A stretch of 64,000 nucleotides of DNA from Piliocolobus tephrosceles (taxonomy: Eukaryota; Chordata; Mammalia; Primates; Cercopithecidae). Every line of letters begins with the position of its first letter. Positions within the stretch are counted from its first letter, which is position 1. Positions 20,560 through 32,592 of this stretch are shown piece after piece. The notes below the pieces were generated by a model. The model was not told the origin of the DNA and did not search any database. It saw only the letters and a list, made by a program, of their open reading frames with translations. The stretch spans positions 52,277,514 to 52,341,513 of the forward strand of contig NC_045436.1 of NCBI RefSeq assembly GCF_002776525.5, in the 5' to 3' direction. A program made the translations under genes and the position numbers.

Positions 20560-20644
20560 AAGAATGCCAGAGGAAGGAGGAAGTTAACATATTTCCATGG
20601 TCCAAATAGTGATATGTTAACTTCCTTCTTCATTAGGCATTCTT
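20560..20644. repeat. Long imperfect hairpin (33-bp arms, 19-bp loop)
   Basis: Bases 20560-20592 are the reverse complement of 20612-20644 at 29 of 33 positions, with the innermost 15 pairs perfect ('gaagttaacatat' against 'atatgttaacttc'). The loop is 20593-20611. I recognise no transposon with these arms and it is not MADE1. The transcript would fold into a stem of about pre-miRNA size, but nothing else supports a microRNA call. Confidence 0.85.
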
Positions 20645-21439
20645 CCTAACTCCTAAAATGACCTGAAGAGGAAAAGCCTAAAAGACCAGTTGAGGACTTA
20701 GTTTTTTATCTGAACAGATAAGTAAGCTACATTCAAGAGGCTTATGTTTTGCTTAGCCACACACCTGAAGTGTACATCAGAATATGCCACATTCTCCCTC
20801 AGCCATGTCCCATAAAACTATATCTAGATATGTCACTTTAGTTCATCTGAACTGAAGACAAAATCCGAGAAGTTGGGTGAAACTATCCTAAGTATCTTCC
20901 CAAAAGGAGTAAAAGTATACACTGTCCAAGTTTCACTGACTAGTACAACCTTGTATTTAATGTTTCGTTTTTTCTAAATAAAGTATATCCAATTTCTAGT
21001 ATATAGTTAGGATGGATAGCTTTTTTCTTTAAAAAAAAAAAATGAGACTAACAGTATGTTTTCCTTTTCTTTAATTGTTGAAATAATCTCCAAGATTCCC
21101 TTAAGAAATTCCCTAAGGAAAAAACAATTTAAGGGCCAAACTTGGTTTGAGAAAAACAATTAGGTATAAGGTGCTCTTTGGAATTTTCAGGTAGATATTC
21201 CAAAAGACCATGGAAAATATAAGACTGAATTTCTCACAAGTGGAACTTCCATAAACAAAGCAACCATGGAGGAATTTATTTTTTTATTTAATATTGAGAA
21301 AAACTTTATTTTCTCTAAGGAACTGGTGTGTTTCTAATTTTCAGACAATAGAATAATATAAAAAATTATAGTAATACATTATAAAGTTTACATTGTAGTA
21401 GGCAGGAACATTTAATAAGTTCATATGCATTTAATATTC
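20645..21439. other. AT-rich sequence, nothing recognised
   Basis: No gene or named repeat is supported. Confidence 0.55.
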
Positions 21440-21605
21440 ACAAGTTTGTTAAAAATATGCTCTTCATTCTCATGTTAAAGAGAAGAATAATGAGATTCGG
21501 AGTGCTAAGTAACACATCTAAAATCACAAAGCTGTTAAGTGTTGAGATCATTTCAGCTCACTAACTCTGGAGTCCACACTTAGCCACTATGCTATACAGC
21601 CACTA
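21440..21605 (+). mobile_element. MIR SINE fragment
   Basis: 'aatgagattcggagtgctaag', 'aaatcacaaagctgttaagt', 'ctctggagtccacactta' and 'gccactatgctatacagcca' follow the MIR 3' half, whose consensus includes 'cacagctagtaagtggcaga' and 'accactatgctatactgcc'. Confidence 0.75.
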
Positions 21606-23694
21606 ACTAATATTCATTTGTGTATTGGCTTCTACGAAATTCAGAAACGAACCTTCAACTTAACTTTAGCAACTCATCCTTCCTTTCATCCAACTTACTA
21701 CTCATATTTATATATTTTTGTGCTTTGTGAGACGTGTGTCTTTCTGCAAGCCATTTCCATTCCATCATGGAAGAAAATGGCACCCTATTAAATAATATAT
21801 CCTCAAAATCTATAAGCTATACATTCACTAATATAAGGAGAGCAATGGAATAATGAAATGTCAAATAGATAGAGATTTTGAGGAGAAACCGGGACAATAT
21901 TTTTCCTATAAGTAGGGTATGGTTATTTGTGATGCAGAATAATAGAGAGTGGTGAAGGCTGAGGAAAGACAAATGGTTGAAGAGGTTTGGGAATTGAAGA
22001 CCTGTTTCATGTTAGCAACCAATAAAAATCTGGGTTAGTGAGAGTGACTGCTATAAGCCAGTCTTCCAAGAAGGATAAAGTTGGAGAAGGAATGAAGTGT
22101 CATGAGAGATTACAATTTTACCTGAATGTTATTAGATATAAGCAAAGTAGACCATAGAGAATATATTAATTACTATCAGTGTAGAGAGATAACTTATAGC
22201 TTCATTACCTGTACAGGGCCAAATTGATTAATTAGATTTATTCATCAATTTCTCTTTCTCTCTGTTTCTCTCTCTCTCTCTCTGTGACACACACACATAC
22301 CCCTTACATACAAACTTTTAGGACTATGACAAATTATCTACAATTTCCAAAATTATTTGTAATGTCATATAAATCAGAAAAGGGTGATTAAAACCAGTTT
22401 TTAACTTCAGAAAAGCACTATACAAGCCATTAAGTATTGAAGAAGTTAATGTCCATAGAAGCTGATATAAATAATTTAATCAGGACATAAAACCTATGGA
22501 AATTGGAGGGAGTAAAAGACAGACAAATAAGAGAGGGTTATCTATAGCTTTCATAAAGGACATTGAAATTTCCTTTCAATTCAGGGAGAGGAAGTGTAAT
22601 TTGAATACAGAAGATTGAAGAAGGCAGTTAATATGTACCTTGGAACTTTAGAATAAACAAAGAAAGTAAGGATATTAATCCAAGGAGCTCAACTGATGAT
22701 TTCATAAAATTATTGTAGATCTGGAGTTGTAAAGGGAGTTCTAAGGAAGATTGAAGAGATGTGAATAAGAAAGATCAAAAGGAGAAGAGAAAGTAAATGT
22801 ATTCTATCATGGGATTTAATCAGCTGTTTAATCTCAATCCCATATGCCCCATTTGATTATGTTGACAAGTCAAAAGCACATTCATCTAAATTTTTAAAGT
22901 ATTTAGACATTAACCAATATAATATGAATTATCTAAATTTCACATTGCAAATAAAAATTAGATCAACCATTTATATTGAGGCAATAAGAGATGACATTAA
23001 ATTATTCAATGACAAATAACTCTATCCAGTTAAATGTCATACATATTTTAAAGGAATTTACTTGTCAGAAAGATAGCTAACTGCTGAAATGACAAATAGT
23101 ATGATAAACGCAGAAAAAAAGGTCAATTAGTAAGCTGCTGTTTTTGAAAGCAATGTCTTTTGGCATTTATCATATCATCGCTGTATTATTCCCTTTTATT
23201 TATAGAATAAAGATGGGTAACATTCACACCACATGAATCTCTCATTCAGACTAAGTAGGAATTATATTTAAAATGTACATTTAAAGAAATGATAATACGG
23301 TGCTAATCAAATTATTTTATTTTAAATGGCTGTATAGAAAAAAAGCATCCTCCAACACACTTGGATAAAAAGAAAAATAGCAACTGCAACATTTGTGGTC
23401 CAGAATTTAAACGAGCAAAGAAAAGTGTTCATTGAAAGAATATATAGAGAAGTCTGTTTTGACCATTTTAGAAAATGTCAAATGAGTTTTGCATTCATTT
23501 AAATGAGTTCAGGTGATAATTTGAACAACTAATTCAAATGGATAGTCAGAAGATATTATCATAGTTATGATATTACACAGAGAGAGTTGGAGTAATTCCT
23601 AGTGATGGTAATTTTAGGAGTTAGGAGTTAGGAAGAAAAATCTCATGCTTCCCAAGTTATGGCTTTGAAGTTGTCAATAGAATTGTTTGTAGGA
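21606..23694. other. Long AT-rich stretch, nothing recognised
   Basis: It contains a (CT)n/(CA)n patch at about 22245-22297. No gene, RNA or transposable element could be identified. Confidence 0.5.
22245..22297. repeat. (CT)n followed by (CA)n simple repeat
   Basis: An interrupted CT run passes into a short CA run ('tctctctctctctgtgac' then 'acacacacatac'). Confidence 0.85.
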
Positions 23695-24240
23695 GACTGC
23701 TATATCTCCTGCAAAAATGTTCACATAGTAATCTCTGCAACCTGTTAATATATGTCAAAAGGGACTTTACAGATGTGATCAAGATTGTGGAAAGTGAGAT
23801 GCGTTGATGATTTTGGATTATCTGGGTGTCTCCAATCTGATTATGGGACCACTTAAAAGTGGAGAACCTGTCTCGGCTGAAGTTATGGAAAGATGTGGCA
23901 GAAGAGACGCAGCATTGTGAGAAGTATTCCTGGTGCTGCTGGTTCTGAAAGGTAGCATCCTACACAGAAGAACCAGAAGAGAGGCTGCTAGGAGCAAAGA
24001 GTGGAATCCAGCAATAAAATATGACCCCTACTGCCTGGTACTGAATTTCACCAACAACCTGAATGAGTCTGAAAACGGATACCCCGCTAGGGCCTTCAGA
24101 GAGAATCACAGCTCTGCTGAAACTTTGGTTTTGGCCGTGTGAGATATGAGCAGGGAAACTGGCCAAGTATACTGGATTCTGACCTACAGAACTGTGAGAG
24201 AGAAATACGGGTTGTTTTAACCAATGAAATGTAGGATTAA
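23695..24240 (+). mobile_element. Ancient LTR, ERVL/MaLR-like, subfamily not assigned
   Basis: The order 'caacctgttaatatatgtca', 'aagggactttacagatgtga', 'ttttggattatctgggtgtc', 'gagaatcacagctctgctga' and 'ctgacctacagaactgtgag' matches a common old LTR family with the 'aaaagggactttgcagatgtgatta' signature. The end is the 'gttgttttaaccaatga' variant of 'gttgttttaagccac'. The ORFs at 23933-24142 and 23960-24166 lie inside it on opposite strands and are not genes. Confidence 0.65.
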
Positions 24241-26191
24241 GAAAAGAAATACTGGGTTAGCTTTCTATCCATACTTCGTCACAGTATTTCTTCAGCTTTT
24301 CTGACATAAATTCACGCTTTTCTACTGGCTCAAGTTTTCGGAGGGTATTAGTCCATATGATGTTATGGAGTTGTTTGCTGTAAAATGCTCTCCATTCAAC
24401 TTCCAGTACAACATGGTTTCATAAGGGCTGAAAGATAGCATGCTGGAATAGAAACAAAAGTTTGAAAATGACAGAAGCCCAGATTTGAATACCTGTTCTA
24501 CAATTTCATTCTGTTGCACAAATCCTAAACTTTAACTTACCCTTTTGCCACTTAGTGACAATACTGTCTACACAAACTTGATATAACCTATGTAAAAGTA
24601 GCTTTACACACTACTTGAAACTTATGCTTAATAAAGCAAATTTCCTTATCATCTGTCCTTCTTAGACAAAATTATCTACCCCACTATCCTACACATGACT
24701 CCTAGGAACTCCTTTCGGATAAAGTAACCTATTTTTAAAATTTATTTTATGTTTATGATTGATTTTATTCTGATACTAGAGATGGCCATTGTTTAACACA
24801 TAAACAACTCATCAGGAATCATATTTCTATTGAGTGCATTCTTGTTGATTTATGTGATAAGCTGGGAAATGACATTTTTCCAGGCAAGTTTTCATGTGGA
24901 AATAAAAGAAGTTTACAGTGGATCACTGCAGGGAGGTAATGCCTAATATGACTCCACAGTAACTTCCTGGGACAACGAGCTATAATTCTGGAGAATCTAG
25001 GTTGAAGAGGTAGAAAATGAGAAAAGTCCTCAGGTGGGGAAAATGAAAAAAGATTGGCAAAATCAAATAAAATACAGATCCATCTCTAAATTTAAAACAT
25101 TTTTATTTGGGAGGCAAGAACTGCAACTTGGGGCATAAACACAGACCAGGTGGTCTTTGGTATGTCCAAAGAACAAAGAGAATGGCTGGGAGTTTTAGTA
25201 AAACATGGAAATATTACATATTGTTTTGAAAGAAAGTTCATTGGCACTAGTAAATTTTGGGGGAACTGGCAAGTGGGCAGTTTTAGAGTCTCCGCAGGTT
25301 CTTTCAGGAGCCATTAGATAAAACTGGTTTCAGGTTACAGCAGGCAGTTTCAGCAGCCAGATTTGCAAAGAATTACATTTTTGGAGCAATGTTATATGCC
25401 CTTAGTGCTTTTTCCCCCCTGGCTTTTCTACTCTGTTTCAGTTGGGTATAGCTAGAATGACCTAATTTATATGACAAACTTCCACGAAATGATGTCAGAA
25501 TAAACTTTATTCACATAATGACTTTTTTCCCCGCTAAGGTTAACCTTTCCTGAAATCACAGATTTGATGTATATTTTCTATACTTACTCTAATTTCTAAA
25601 TAAACAAAAAAGAACTATATAATGGTATATAAGATGTTTTAAATTTTCAGAATATTATGTATATTTTATATTCGTTCTCTTATAAAGTGATACTTCTGTT
25701 TCTATTTCCTTCACATATTTATAGTGCCTATAATATGTGAAACATTATGGGTGCTGCATACATGGTCCTATTATTTGTTCATAATAAATGCAAAAAAAAA
25801 TTAGGCTGAACAGAGCAGAGAAATCTAGCTGGATTTGGGAAAATGCAGAAAATTATTTTCAGCTAACACTATAATAGCAACTCAAGAGTATAGATATTTT
25901 TATTTGTGGAAATTTAATTTTTTGTTTTGTTTTGGTTTTTATTTTCTTATTTCTCAATCAGGAAGTAATGATATAAAATATTTACTCTTTGCAAAACGAA
26001 GTAGAAGAGAAATGCAGAATATAATTTGTCTGCAATAGAATAAAATATACACTTCAATAACTATACCAAATTGCCCTATTATTCCAAATGTTGCAGCAGC
26101 TACAGGATGGCAGAGCCTCCATCATCCTTACTCTTTGAGTGTCTAAAGCAGAGACCTTTACTTCACCATTACTTGACATTAGCATGTACAG
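24241..26191. other. Unassigned sequence
   Basis: The part at 25080-25560 is somewhat less AT-rich and could be an old LTR or other dispersed element, but I found no diagnostic match. Other ORFs here are short and A/T driven. Confidence 0.45.
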
Positions 26192-26200
26192 GAAATAACC

Positions 26201-26510
26201 CTTTTTTTTTTTTTTTTCTGAGACATGGTCTAGCTTTCATGTCCATGCTGGAGTGCAATGGCATGATCAGAGTTCACTCAGGGTTGACTTCCTGGGATTA
26301 AGTGATGCTCCCACTTTATCCCCCCAAGTAGCTGGGAGCACAGACATCACCACTACACTCTGCTGATTTTTGTTTTTCTTTTGTAGAGATGGGAGTTTCC
26401 CTATATTGCCCAGGCTGATGTTGAACTGCTGGGCTCGGAAATCCTCCCACCTCAGCCTCCCAAAATGCTGGGATTACAGGGATTACAGATGTAAGCCACC
26501 ATGCCCAGCA
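26201..26510 (-). mobile_element. AluJ-like element, antisense
   Basis: It runs from a T-run and 'ctgagacatggtctagcttt' to 'gccaccatgcccagca'. The 7-mer 'gaaataa' flanks it (26192-26198 and 26511-26517) as a target duplication. There is a small internal duplication 'gggattacagggattacag' in what would be the left arm. Confidence 0.92.
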
Positions 26511-26524
26511 GAAATAAACATTTT

Positions 26525-26630
26525 TATTGTTACTGCTGAGTACTGAGTTTCAGGAATTGTTTACTATCATAACGTAATTTAGCCTATCCTAGCTGAGATG
26601 GACATTATTGTATAGAATTATGGTCCTGAC
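26525..26630 (+). mobile_element. Possible MIR fragment
   Basis: 'ctgagtttcaggaattgttt', 'actatcataacgtaatttag' and 'gatggacattattgta' weakly follow the MIR core. The match is only suggestive. Confidence 0.3.
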
Positions 26631-27129
26631 CTAACAAACACCTTAAATATATGATATCATTTTAGTGGCTGAGTAGTGGTGGCTAGAAAAATGGTATGTC
26701 ATACAGTAGGAAAACATTTGGTAAAACTATCCAGCAATAACTTGTCAAGTAGATCATGAACATTAGTGATGATGTTGGATGCCTTTGCCAAAGTTTTATA
26801 TAAGAAAAGATGAGCTCAGGGAAGAACTGCCTGGAATAAATAACAGAGAGAGTGAGAAAGAGAGGTCTTTGCCAATTGGAAAAGGGCAACTGCTTCAGGA
26901 CTTCAAACATAAGAGTAGAAAATAAATTTAAAGTGGTAGTTGAGGATGGAAGTCATTTAATACTAGCCCGGGAGCAAGGATCAAATCAAGTTTGTAACTG
27001 TCATACATTATTAATTATGAATGTCTCTTTGGCGATTAATGTGGTGCCCAGTAAATCCCTTCAGTTTATAAATATCACTTAGTCTCCCAACATTTCATAA
27101 ACTCTCGTTACACTCAATTGTGCCTGTTG
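26631..27129. other. Unassigned sequence
   Basis: ORFs at 26683-26910 (-) and 26852-27082 (+) overlap on opposite strands without recognisable domains. Confidence 0.5.
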
Positions 27130-27511
27130 GACTTACTACAAACTTATTGTGTCCCTCCAAATTTATATATTATAGCCCTAACTTGCAGTGTTGATGGGAT
27201 TTGTAGAAAAAACCATTAAGAGATAATTAGGTTTAGATAAGGTCATGGTGAATGTGGGGCCCCAGGAGGGTATTAATGCACTTATAAGAAGAGATGCCAG
27301 AAAGCCTGCCCTGTCTCCTTCTGTTTGCCCTGTCAGGACTCAGTGTGAGGGACTTCTGTAAGCCAGGAAGAGACTCCATGCCGGAACCCCACAATCCTGG
27401 TACCCTGACCCTGGACTCCAACTTTAGAACTGTTGAGTAAATAAATGACTCTAGTTTAGGCCACACAGTTGATGGTATTTTGTTATGGTAGCACCAGCAA
27501 ATTAATAAAGG
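27130..27511 (+). mobile_element. Solo LTR, ERVL-MaLR (MLT1 type)
   Basis: 'ttgtgtccctccaaattta', 'gagataattaggtttagata', 'ggtcatggtgaatgtggggc', 'attaatgcacttataagaag', 'gactccaactttagaactgt' and 'ttgatggtattttgttatgg' are in MLT1 order. Confidence 0.8.
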
Positions 27512-27602
27512 CCATTACATAGAATTTCTGAGTAAGTATCACTGAGAAACAAACCTCTAGTATTGTGCTGGGTGAATGGTATATACTCTGGAAATCTAAC
27601 TG

Positions 27603-27887
27603 CCTGTTAAAAAGTCTATATTAGTTTGCTAGGGCTGCCTAGCACAAACTGAGGAGGTTAAAGAAGACTAATTTATTGTCTCTCAGTTCTGGAAACTAGA
27701 AGTCCAATATCAACGTATCAGGTAGTTTGATTCCTTCTTAGGCCTGTGAGAGATGATGTGTTACATGTCTCTCCCCTTATTTTTGGTGGTTTGCTAGGAC
27801 TCTGACTTTCTTTGGCTTTACGCATTCTATGCCTTCATCTTCAAATGGTGTCCTCTTTGTGTGTGATTCTCTGTGCCCAGACATATA
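27603..27887 (-). mobile_element. LTR fragment, ERVL-MaLR (MLT1 type), antisense
   Basis: On the plus strand it reads 'tattagtttgctagggctgc', 'taatttattgtctctcagtt', 'ctggaaactagaagtccaat' and 'tcttcaaatggtgtcctctt', the reverse complement of an MLT1 LTR. It lies about 90 bp from an LTR of the other orientation; the two are too different to be a provirus pair. Confidence 0.75.
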
Positions 27888-27924
27888 GTGGGGGGAGGGA
27901 GGGAGGTGTATGTGTGTTTTGAAA

Positions 27925-28250
27925 CCTTTTTATATTAAAAAATGGCAAAAAAATTCCAGAGAGCTCCCACGTAATTTTCATTCAACTTCCCCCAATGATA
28001 AAATCTGATATTACCGTAGTACAATTATCAAAAACAGGAAATTGACATTGGATCAATGCTGTTAACTAAATTTAGGACTTTATTCAGATATTTTATATGC
28101 ACATTTTCAGAAGAGTTTTATGAGATTTTATCGCATATTTAGATTTGTGTAGCTCCACAGTCAGGATGCAGAACTGTTTCAACATGCCAAAGACACTCTC
28201 AAACATCTCTTCTGTAATCGAACCCTAACTCCAGCAATCCCTGATCTGTT
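27925..28250. repeat. Ancient LINE-like repeat, uncertain
   Basis: 'cgtagtacaattatcaaaaa' and 'caggaaattgacattggatc' recur in many old L1M-type fragments, and 35460-36400 has comparable text. I am not certain of the family or orientation. Confidence 0.35.
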
Positions 28251-28254
28251 TGAC

Positions 28255-29800
28255 ATGATCATAATTTTGTGATTTCAGGAATGATGTATGAAAGGATCTT
28301 ACCATATGCTACATATCGATACTGGCTTTTTTGTTCCAATGAGAGGTCCTTGAGTTTTATTTTTATTGCTCCATTTATTAATTGTTGTGTATAGTTTATT
28401 ACATGGATGAGCCCAAATTTATCTTTCACCAAGTTTACATTTAGATCTATGATCCATTTGAGTTGATTAAATTTCACTATTGTTTTTATCTTTTCAATTT
28501 TATCAATTGCTTCTACTATCTTGATTATTTTTCTTCTCCTTTGTTTGATTTTACTTTACCTTTCTGTTTTTAGTTTCTAGGACTGAGAGCTTAGTTTCTT
28601 GATTTTTATGTCATTCTTACTTTCTAATGTGAACAGTTAGTGATATAAATTTCTCAGTGCTGCATTAGCTACAACCCACAAATTTTGATATGTGTGTTTT
28701 CATTTTCATTTATTTCAATATTCATTTGTTTCATTTTCTTCGAGACTTTCCCTTTGACACATAAATTATTTAGAAGCACGTGGTTTAATTTCCAGGTGTT
28801 TGGAGATTTTCACGTTACTTTACTTGTATTGATTGTTAATTTTATTCCATTATATTCAGATAAAATAATAAGAATACTTTTCTTTCTTTATTTTTGTAGC
28901 TTATTTTGGGACCCACGGTGTAGGCTACATTGCTGACTGTTGCAAAGGCACTTATAAAGAATGTGTATTCTGCTTTTGCTAGGTGTTGTGCTGTGTTCTC
29001 TAAACGTCAGTAGGATTCTGTTGGTTGGTGGCATTTTCGAGTTCTTCTATGTCCTTGCGATGTTCTGGTAAGTAATTCTTGAATAGGGTTTATGTTTTCC
29101 ACTATGATTGTGTTTATTTTTATTTTTCCTTTCAGTTTTATTGGTTTTTGTCCTAAGTATTTTGAAGCTTTCTTGTTGCCTACATATTTAGAATTGCTTA
29201 TGTTTTCTTGCAGTGTTGACTTATTTTTAACAGTGTGCAATGTGCCTTTCTGTTTCTGGTATGGTTTCTTTGTTGTGCAGTCTATTTTATCTATTAATAA
29301 TATTGCATCCATGCTTTCTATTGACTAGTGCCTGTGTTGTATCTGTCTTTCCATCTATATATTTTCAGCTTGACTGTGTTGCTGTATTTAATTTTTTTCT
29401 TTCTTTCTTTTTTTTTTTTTTTTTTTTGTAGACAGCATAGAGTTAGTTATTAGTTGTTCTGGGGGCTTTTAAAAAATCTACTCTGCCAATCCCTTTTTGT
29501 AATTGATGTACTTAGGTCATTTGATTTTTATGTAATTAGTAACATGTTAGAACTCAGGTGCACTCTTTTATCTTTTGTTTTCTGTTTTTTGTTTCTCTCT
29601 CTTATTTTCTCTCTATCACTATCTACTCTGCCCTGGCCTCTTATACGTTACTCAAACATCTTTTAGAGTTCCATTTTGGCTTATCTGTAGTGCTTTTGAG
29701 CATATCATGTTCTATGGGTCTGTTAGCAGTTGTTCTAGATACTCGATTATATACAAAATTTACAATATTTTAGGAAGGGTATAGGCTTTTTCATGGCTGA
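28255..29800 (-). mobile_element. Old L1 (L1M type), antisense
   Basis: Antisense L1M text such as 'gaatgtgtattctgcttttg', 'ttgtagacagcatagagtta' and 'aatttccaggtgtttggaga' runs through the segment. On the minus strand, the frame at 29007-29312 contains 'INTIIVENINPIQ', which resembles the endonuclease motif region of ORF2. A T-rich tract (29388-29427) interrupts it. Coding capacity is lost. Confidence 0.65.
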
Positions 29801-30469
29801 AAAGGGGAGCATAAGAGAACTTTAGAGAGATGGAACAATTCTGCATCATGATTTAGGTAATGGTCATGAGTGATTTTGTGTTGGGAGGAGATAATCAGTC
29901 TTATGAAAACTTCAAGTAATATAAACTGCACTAACTCTAGCCGAAAATACTACCAACCAAGTAGTGATCTTAGTTAAGCTTATTAGTAAACACAATTTTA
30001 TCTTGCGATATTACATTATGTTTTTAAATTACATAAACATCCAACATATATTGGCATTACACCTTTGCTATTTACTCACTAATGTAACAAGCCATTCTTA
30101 TTCATAAGACATTATTAATATCTTTGAATTATTCAGGTTAACATTATTTTCATGGATAATCAATCATGCATTCTAGACCAATGAACATGGGCTGTATGAC
30201 AACAAAACAAACTTTTAGAAACTAAGTGACTTTCAACTCTCATGTAAGCAATCACATTTCTATTGAAATATATAAAAGAAAAAAACAGCTTTTTAATGTT
30301 TTTTTTCCTTTTCAGCATCATAGTGACAAAAATAACCATCTTATATTGCTTGAACATTATTATATTCTTGTATATGCATGACATTCTTTCAAAATATTTT
30401 TCCTAATTCCTAGAACCTGTGACTGTTATGTTATTTAGAAAAGTTTTTGTTGGTGTAATTAAATCAAAA
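29801..30469. other. AT-rich sequence, nothing recognised
   Basis: No feature is supported between the two antisense L1 copies. Confidence 0.55.
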
Positions 30470-32592
30470 ATCTGTTTTTTTAATTGTTTTTTATTTTACC
30501 TTTAGTTCTGGGATACATGTGCTGAACATGTAGGTTTGTTATATAGCCATACATGTGCCATGGTGGTTTGCTGCACCTATCAATCCATCATCTAAGTTTT
30601 AAGCCTTAGATGCATTAGCTATTTTTCCTAATGTTCTCTCCCTCTTTGCACCCCACCCCCTCTCTCTGACTGGCCCCAGTGTGTGTTGTTCCCCTCCCTG
30701 TGTTCTCATTATTCAACTTGCACTTATGAGTGAGAAGATGTGGTGTTTGGTTTTCTATTCCTGTGTTAGTTTGCTGAGGATGATGCCTTCCAACTTCATC
30801 CATGTCGCTGCAAAGGACATGATCTCATTCCTTTATATGGCTGCATAGTATTCCATGGTGTATATGTACAATATTTTCTTTATCCAGTCTATCATTGATG
30901 GGCATTTGGGTTGATTCCATGTCTTTGCTATTATAAACAGAGCTGCAATAAATATATGTGTGCATGTGCCTTTATAGTAGAATGATTTATATTCCTTTGG
31001 GTACATACACAGTAATTTGACTGCTAGGTCAAATCGTATTTCTGGTTCTAGATCTTTGAGGAATCACCACACTGTCTTCCACAATGGTTGAACTAATTTA
31101 CATTCTCACCAACAGCGTAAAAGCATTCCTATTTCTCCATAGCCTCACCAGCATATATTATTTCTTGACTTTTTAATAATCGCCATTTTGACTGACATGA
31201 GATGGTATTTCACTGTAGTTTTGATGTGCATTTCTCCACTGATGAGTGATGTTGAGCTTTTTTTGTGTGTTTGTTGACCACATAAGTGTTTTTGTTTTGT
31301 TTTGTTTTGTTTTTGCGACAGAGTCTCACTCTGACACCCAGGCTGGAGTGCAGTGGTGTGATCTCTGCTCACTGCAACTTCTGCCTCCCAGATTCAAGCA
31401 ATTCTCCTGCCTCAGCCTCCTGAGTAGCTGGGATTACAGGTGTGCACCACCATGCCCAGCTTATTTTTGAATTTTTAGTAGAAATGAGGTTTCACCATGT
31501 TGGCCAGGCTGGTCTTGAACTCTTGACCTCATGATTCACCTGCCTCAGCCTCCCAAAGTGCTGGGATTACAGGCATGAGCCATCGCGCTCAGCCAGATGT
31601 CTTCTTTTGAGAAGTGTGTGTTCGTATCCTTTGCCCACTTTTTGATGGGATTCTTTTTTTTCCTCATAAATTTGATTAAGTTCCTTGTGGACGCTGGATA
31701 TTAGATCTTTGTCAGATGGGTGGATTACAAAAGTTTTCTTCCACTCTGTAGACTGCCTGTTCACTCCGATGATAGTTTATTTTGCTGTGCAGAAGCTCTT
31801 TAGTTTAATTAGATCCCATTTTTCAATTTTGACTTTTGTTCCAATTGCTTTTGGTGTTTTTGTCATGAATTGAAGTATTTGCCCGTGCCTGTATTCTAAA
31901 TGGTATTGCCTAGGTTTTCTTCTAGGGTTTTTACGGTTTGGGGTCTTACAGTTACGTCTTTAATTCATCTTCATTAATTTTTGTATAAGGTGTAAGAAAG
32001 AGGTCTGTTTCAGTTTTCTGCATATGGCTAGCCAGTTTTCCCAGCATCATTTATTCAATAGGGAATCCTTTTTAATTCAGGTTTTTGTCAGGTTTGTTTT
32101 CTTCAGGTTTGTTGAAGATCAGGTGGTTGTAGGTGTGTGGTGTTTTTTTCTGAGGCCTCTGTTCTGTTCCACTGATCTATATATCTGTTTGGTACCAGTA
32201 GCATGCTGCTTGGGTTACTGTAGCCTTGTACTATAGTTTGAAGTCAAGTAGTGTGATGCCTCCAGCTTTGTTCTTTTTGTTTAGGATTGTCTCGGCTGTA
32301 TGAACTCTTTTTTGGTTCCACATGAAATTTAAAGTAGTTTTTTATAATTCTATGAAGAATATTAATAGTATTGAATCTATACATTACTTTGGGCAGTATG
32401 GCCATTTTCATGATACTGATTCTTCCTATCCATGAGGATGGAATGCTTTCCACTTGTTTGTTTCCTCTGTTATTTTCTCGAGCAGTGGTTTGTAGTTCTC
32501 CTTGAAGAGGTATTTCATTTCCTTTATTAGCTGTATTCCTAGGTATTTTATTCTCTTTGTAGCAATTGCAAATGGAAGTTCATTCATGATTA
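30470..32592 (-). mobile_element. 5'-truncated primate L1 (L1P), antisense, split by an Alu
   Basis: The poly(A) end (as T-run) is at 30473. Next come the 3' UTR phrases 'gggatacatgtgctgaacat' and 'tgagtgagaagatgtggtgt', then ORF2 in antisense. On the minus strand, the frame at 32244-32453 reads 'PSSWIGRISIMKMAILPKV', a conserved stretch in the C-terminal half of ORF2p. Stops and frameshifts break ORF2. The 8-mer 'aaaaatct' occurs just outside both ends (about 30465 and 32600), a likely target duplication. An Alu occupies 31288-31594. Confidence 0.9.
31288..31594 (-). mobile_element. AluS-like element inside L1, antisense
   Basis: The tail is (TTTTG)n, then 'cagagtctcactctgacacc' to 'gccatcgcgctcagcc'. 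L1 text is continuous across it ('gaccacataagtg' before, 'atgtcttcttttgagaagtg' after), so it inserted after the L1. The ORF at 31246-31470 is an Alu translation. Confidence 0.93.

Noticed and set aside
20560..20644. Calling the hairpin a microRNA gene
   Set aside because: Pairing alone is not enough. There is no evidence of expression, arm conservation or a known family, so it stays a structural repeat.
30592..30618. Inverted repeat 'catctaag...cttagatg' in antisense L1
   Set aside because: The 8-bp arms fall in ordinary L1 3' sequence with a few substitutions, so it is probably coincidental.
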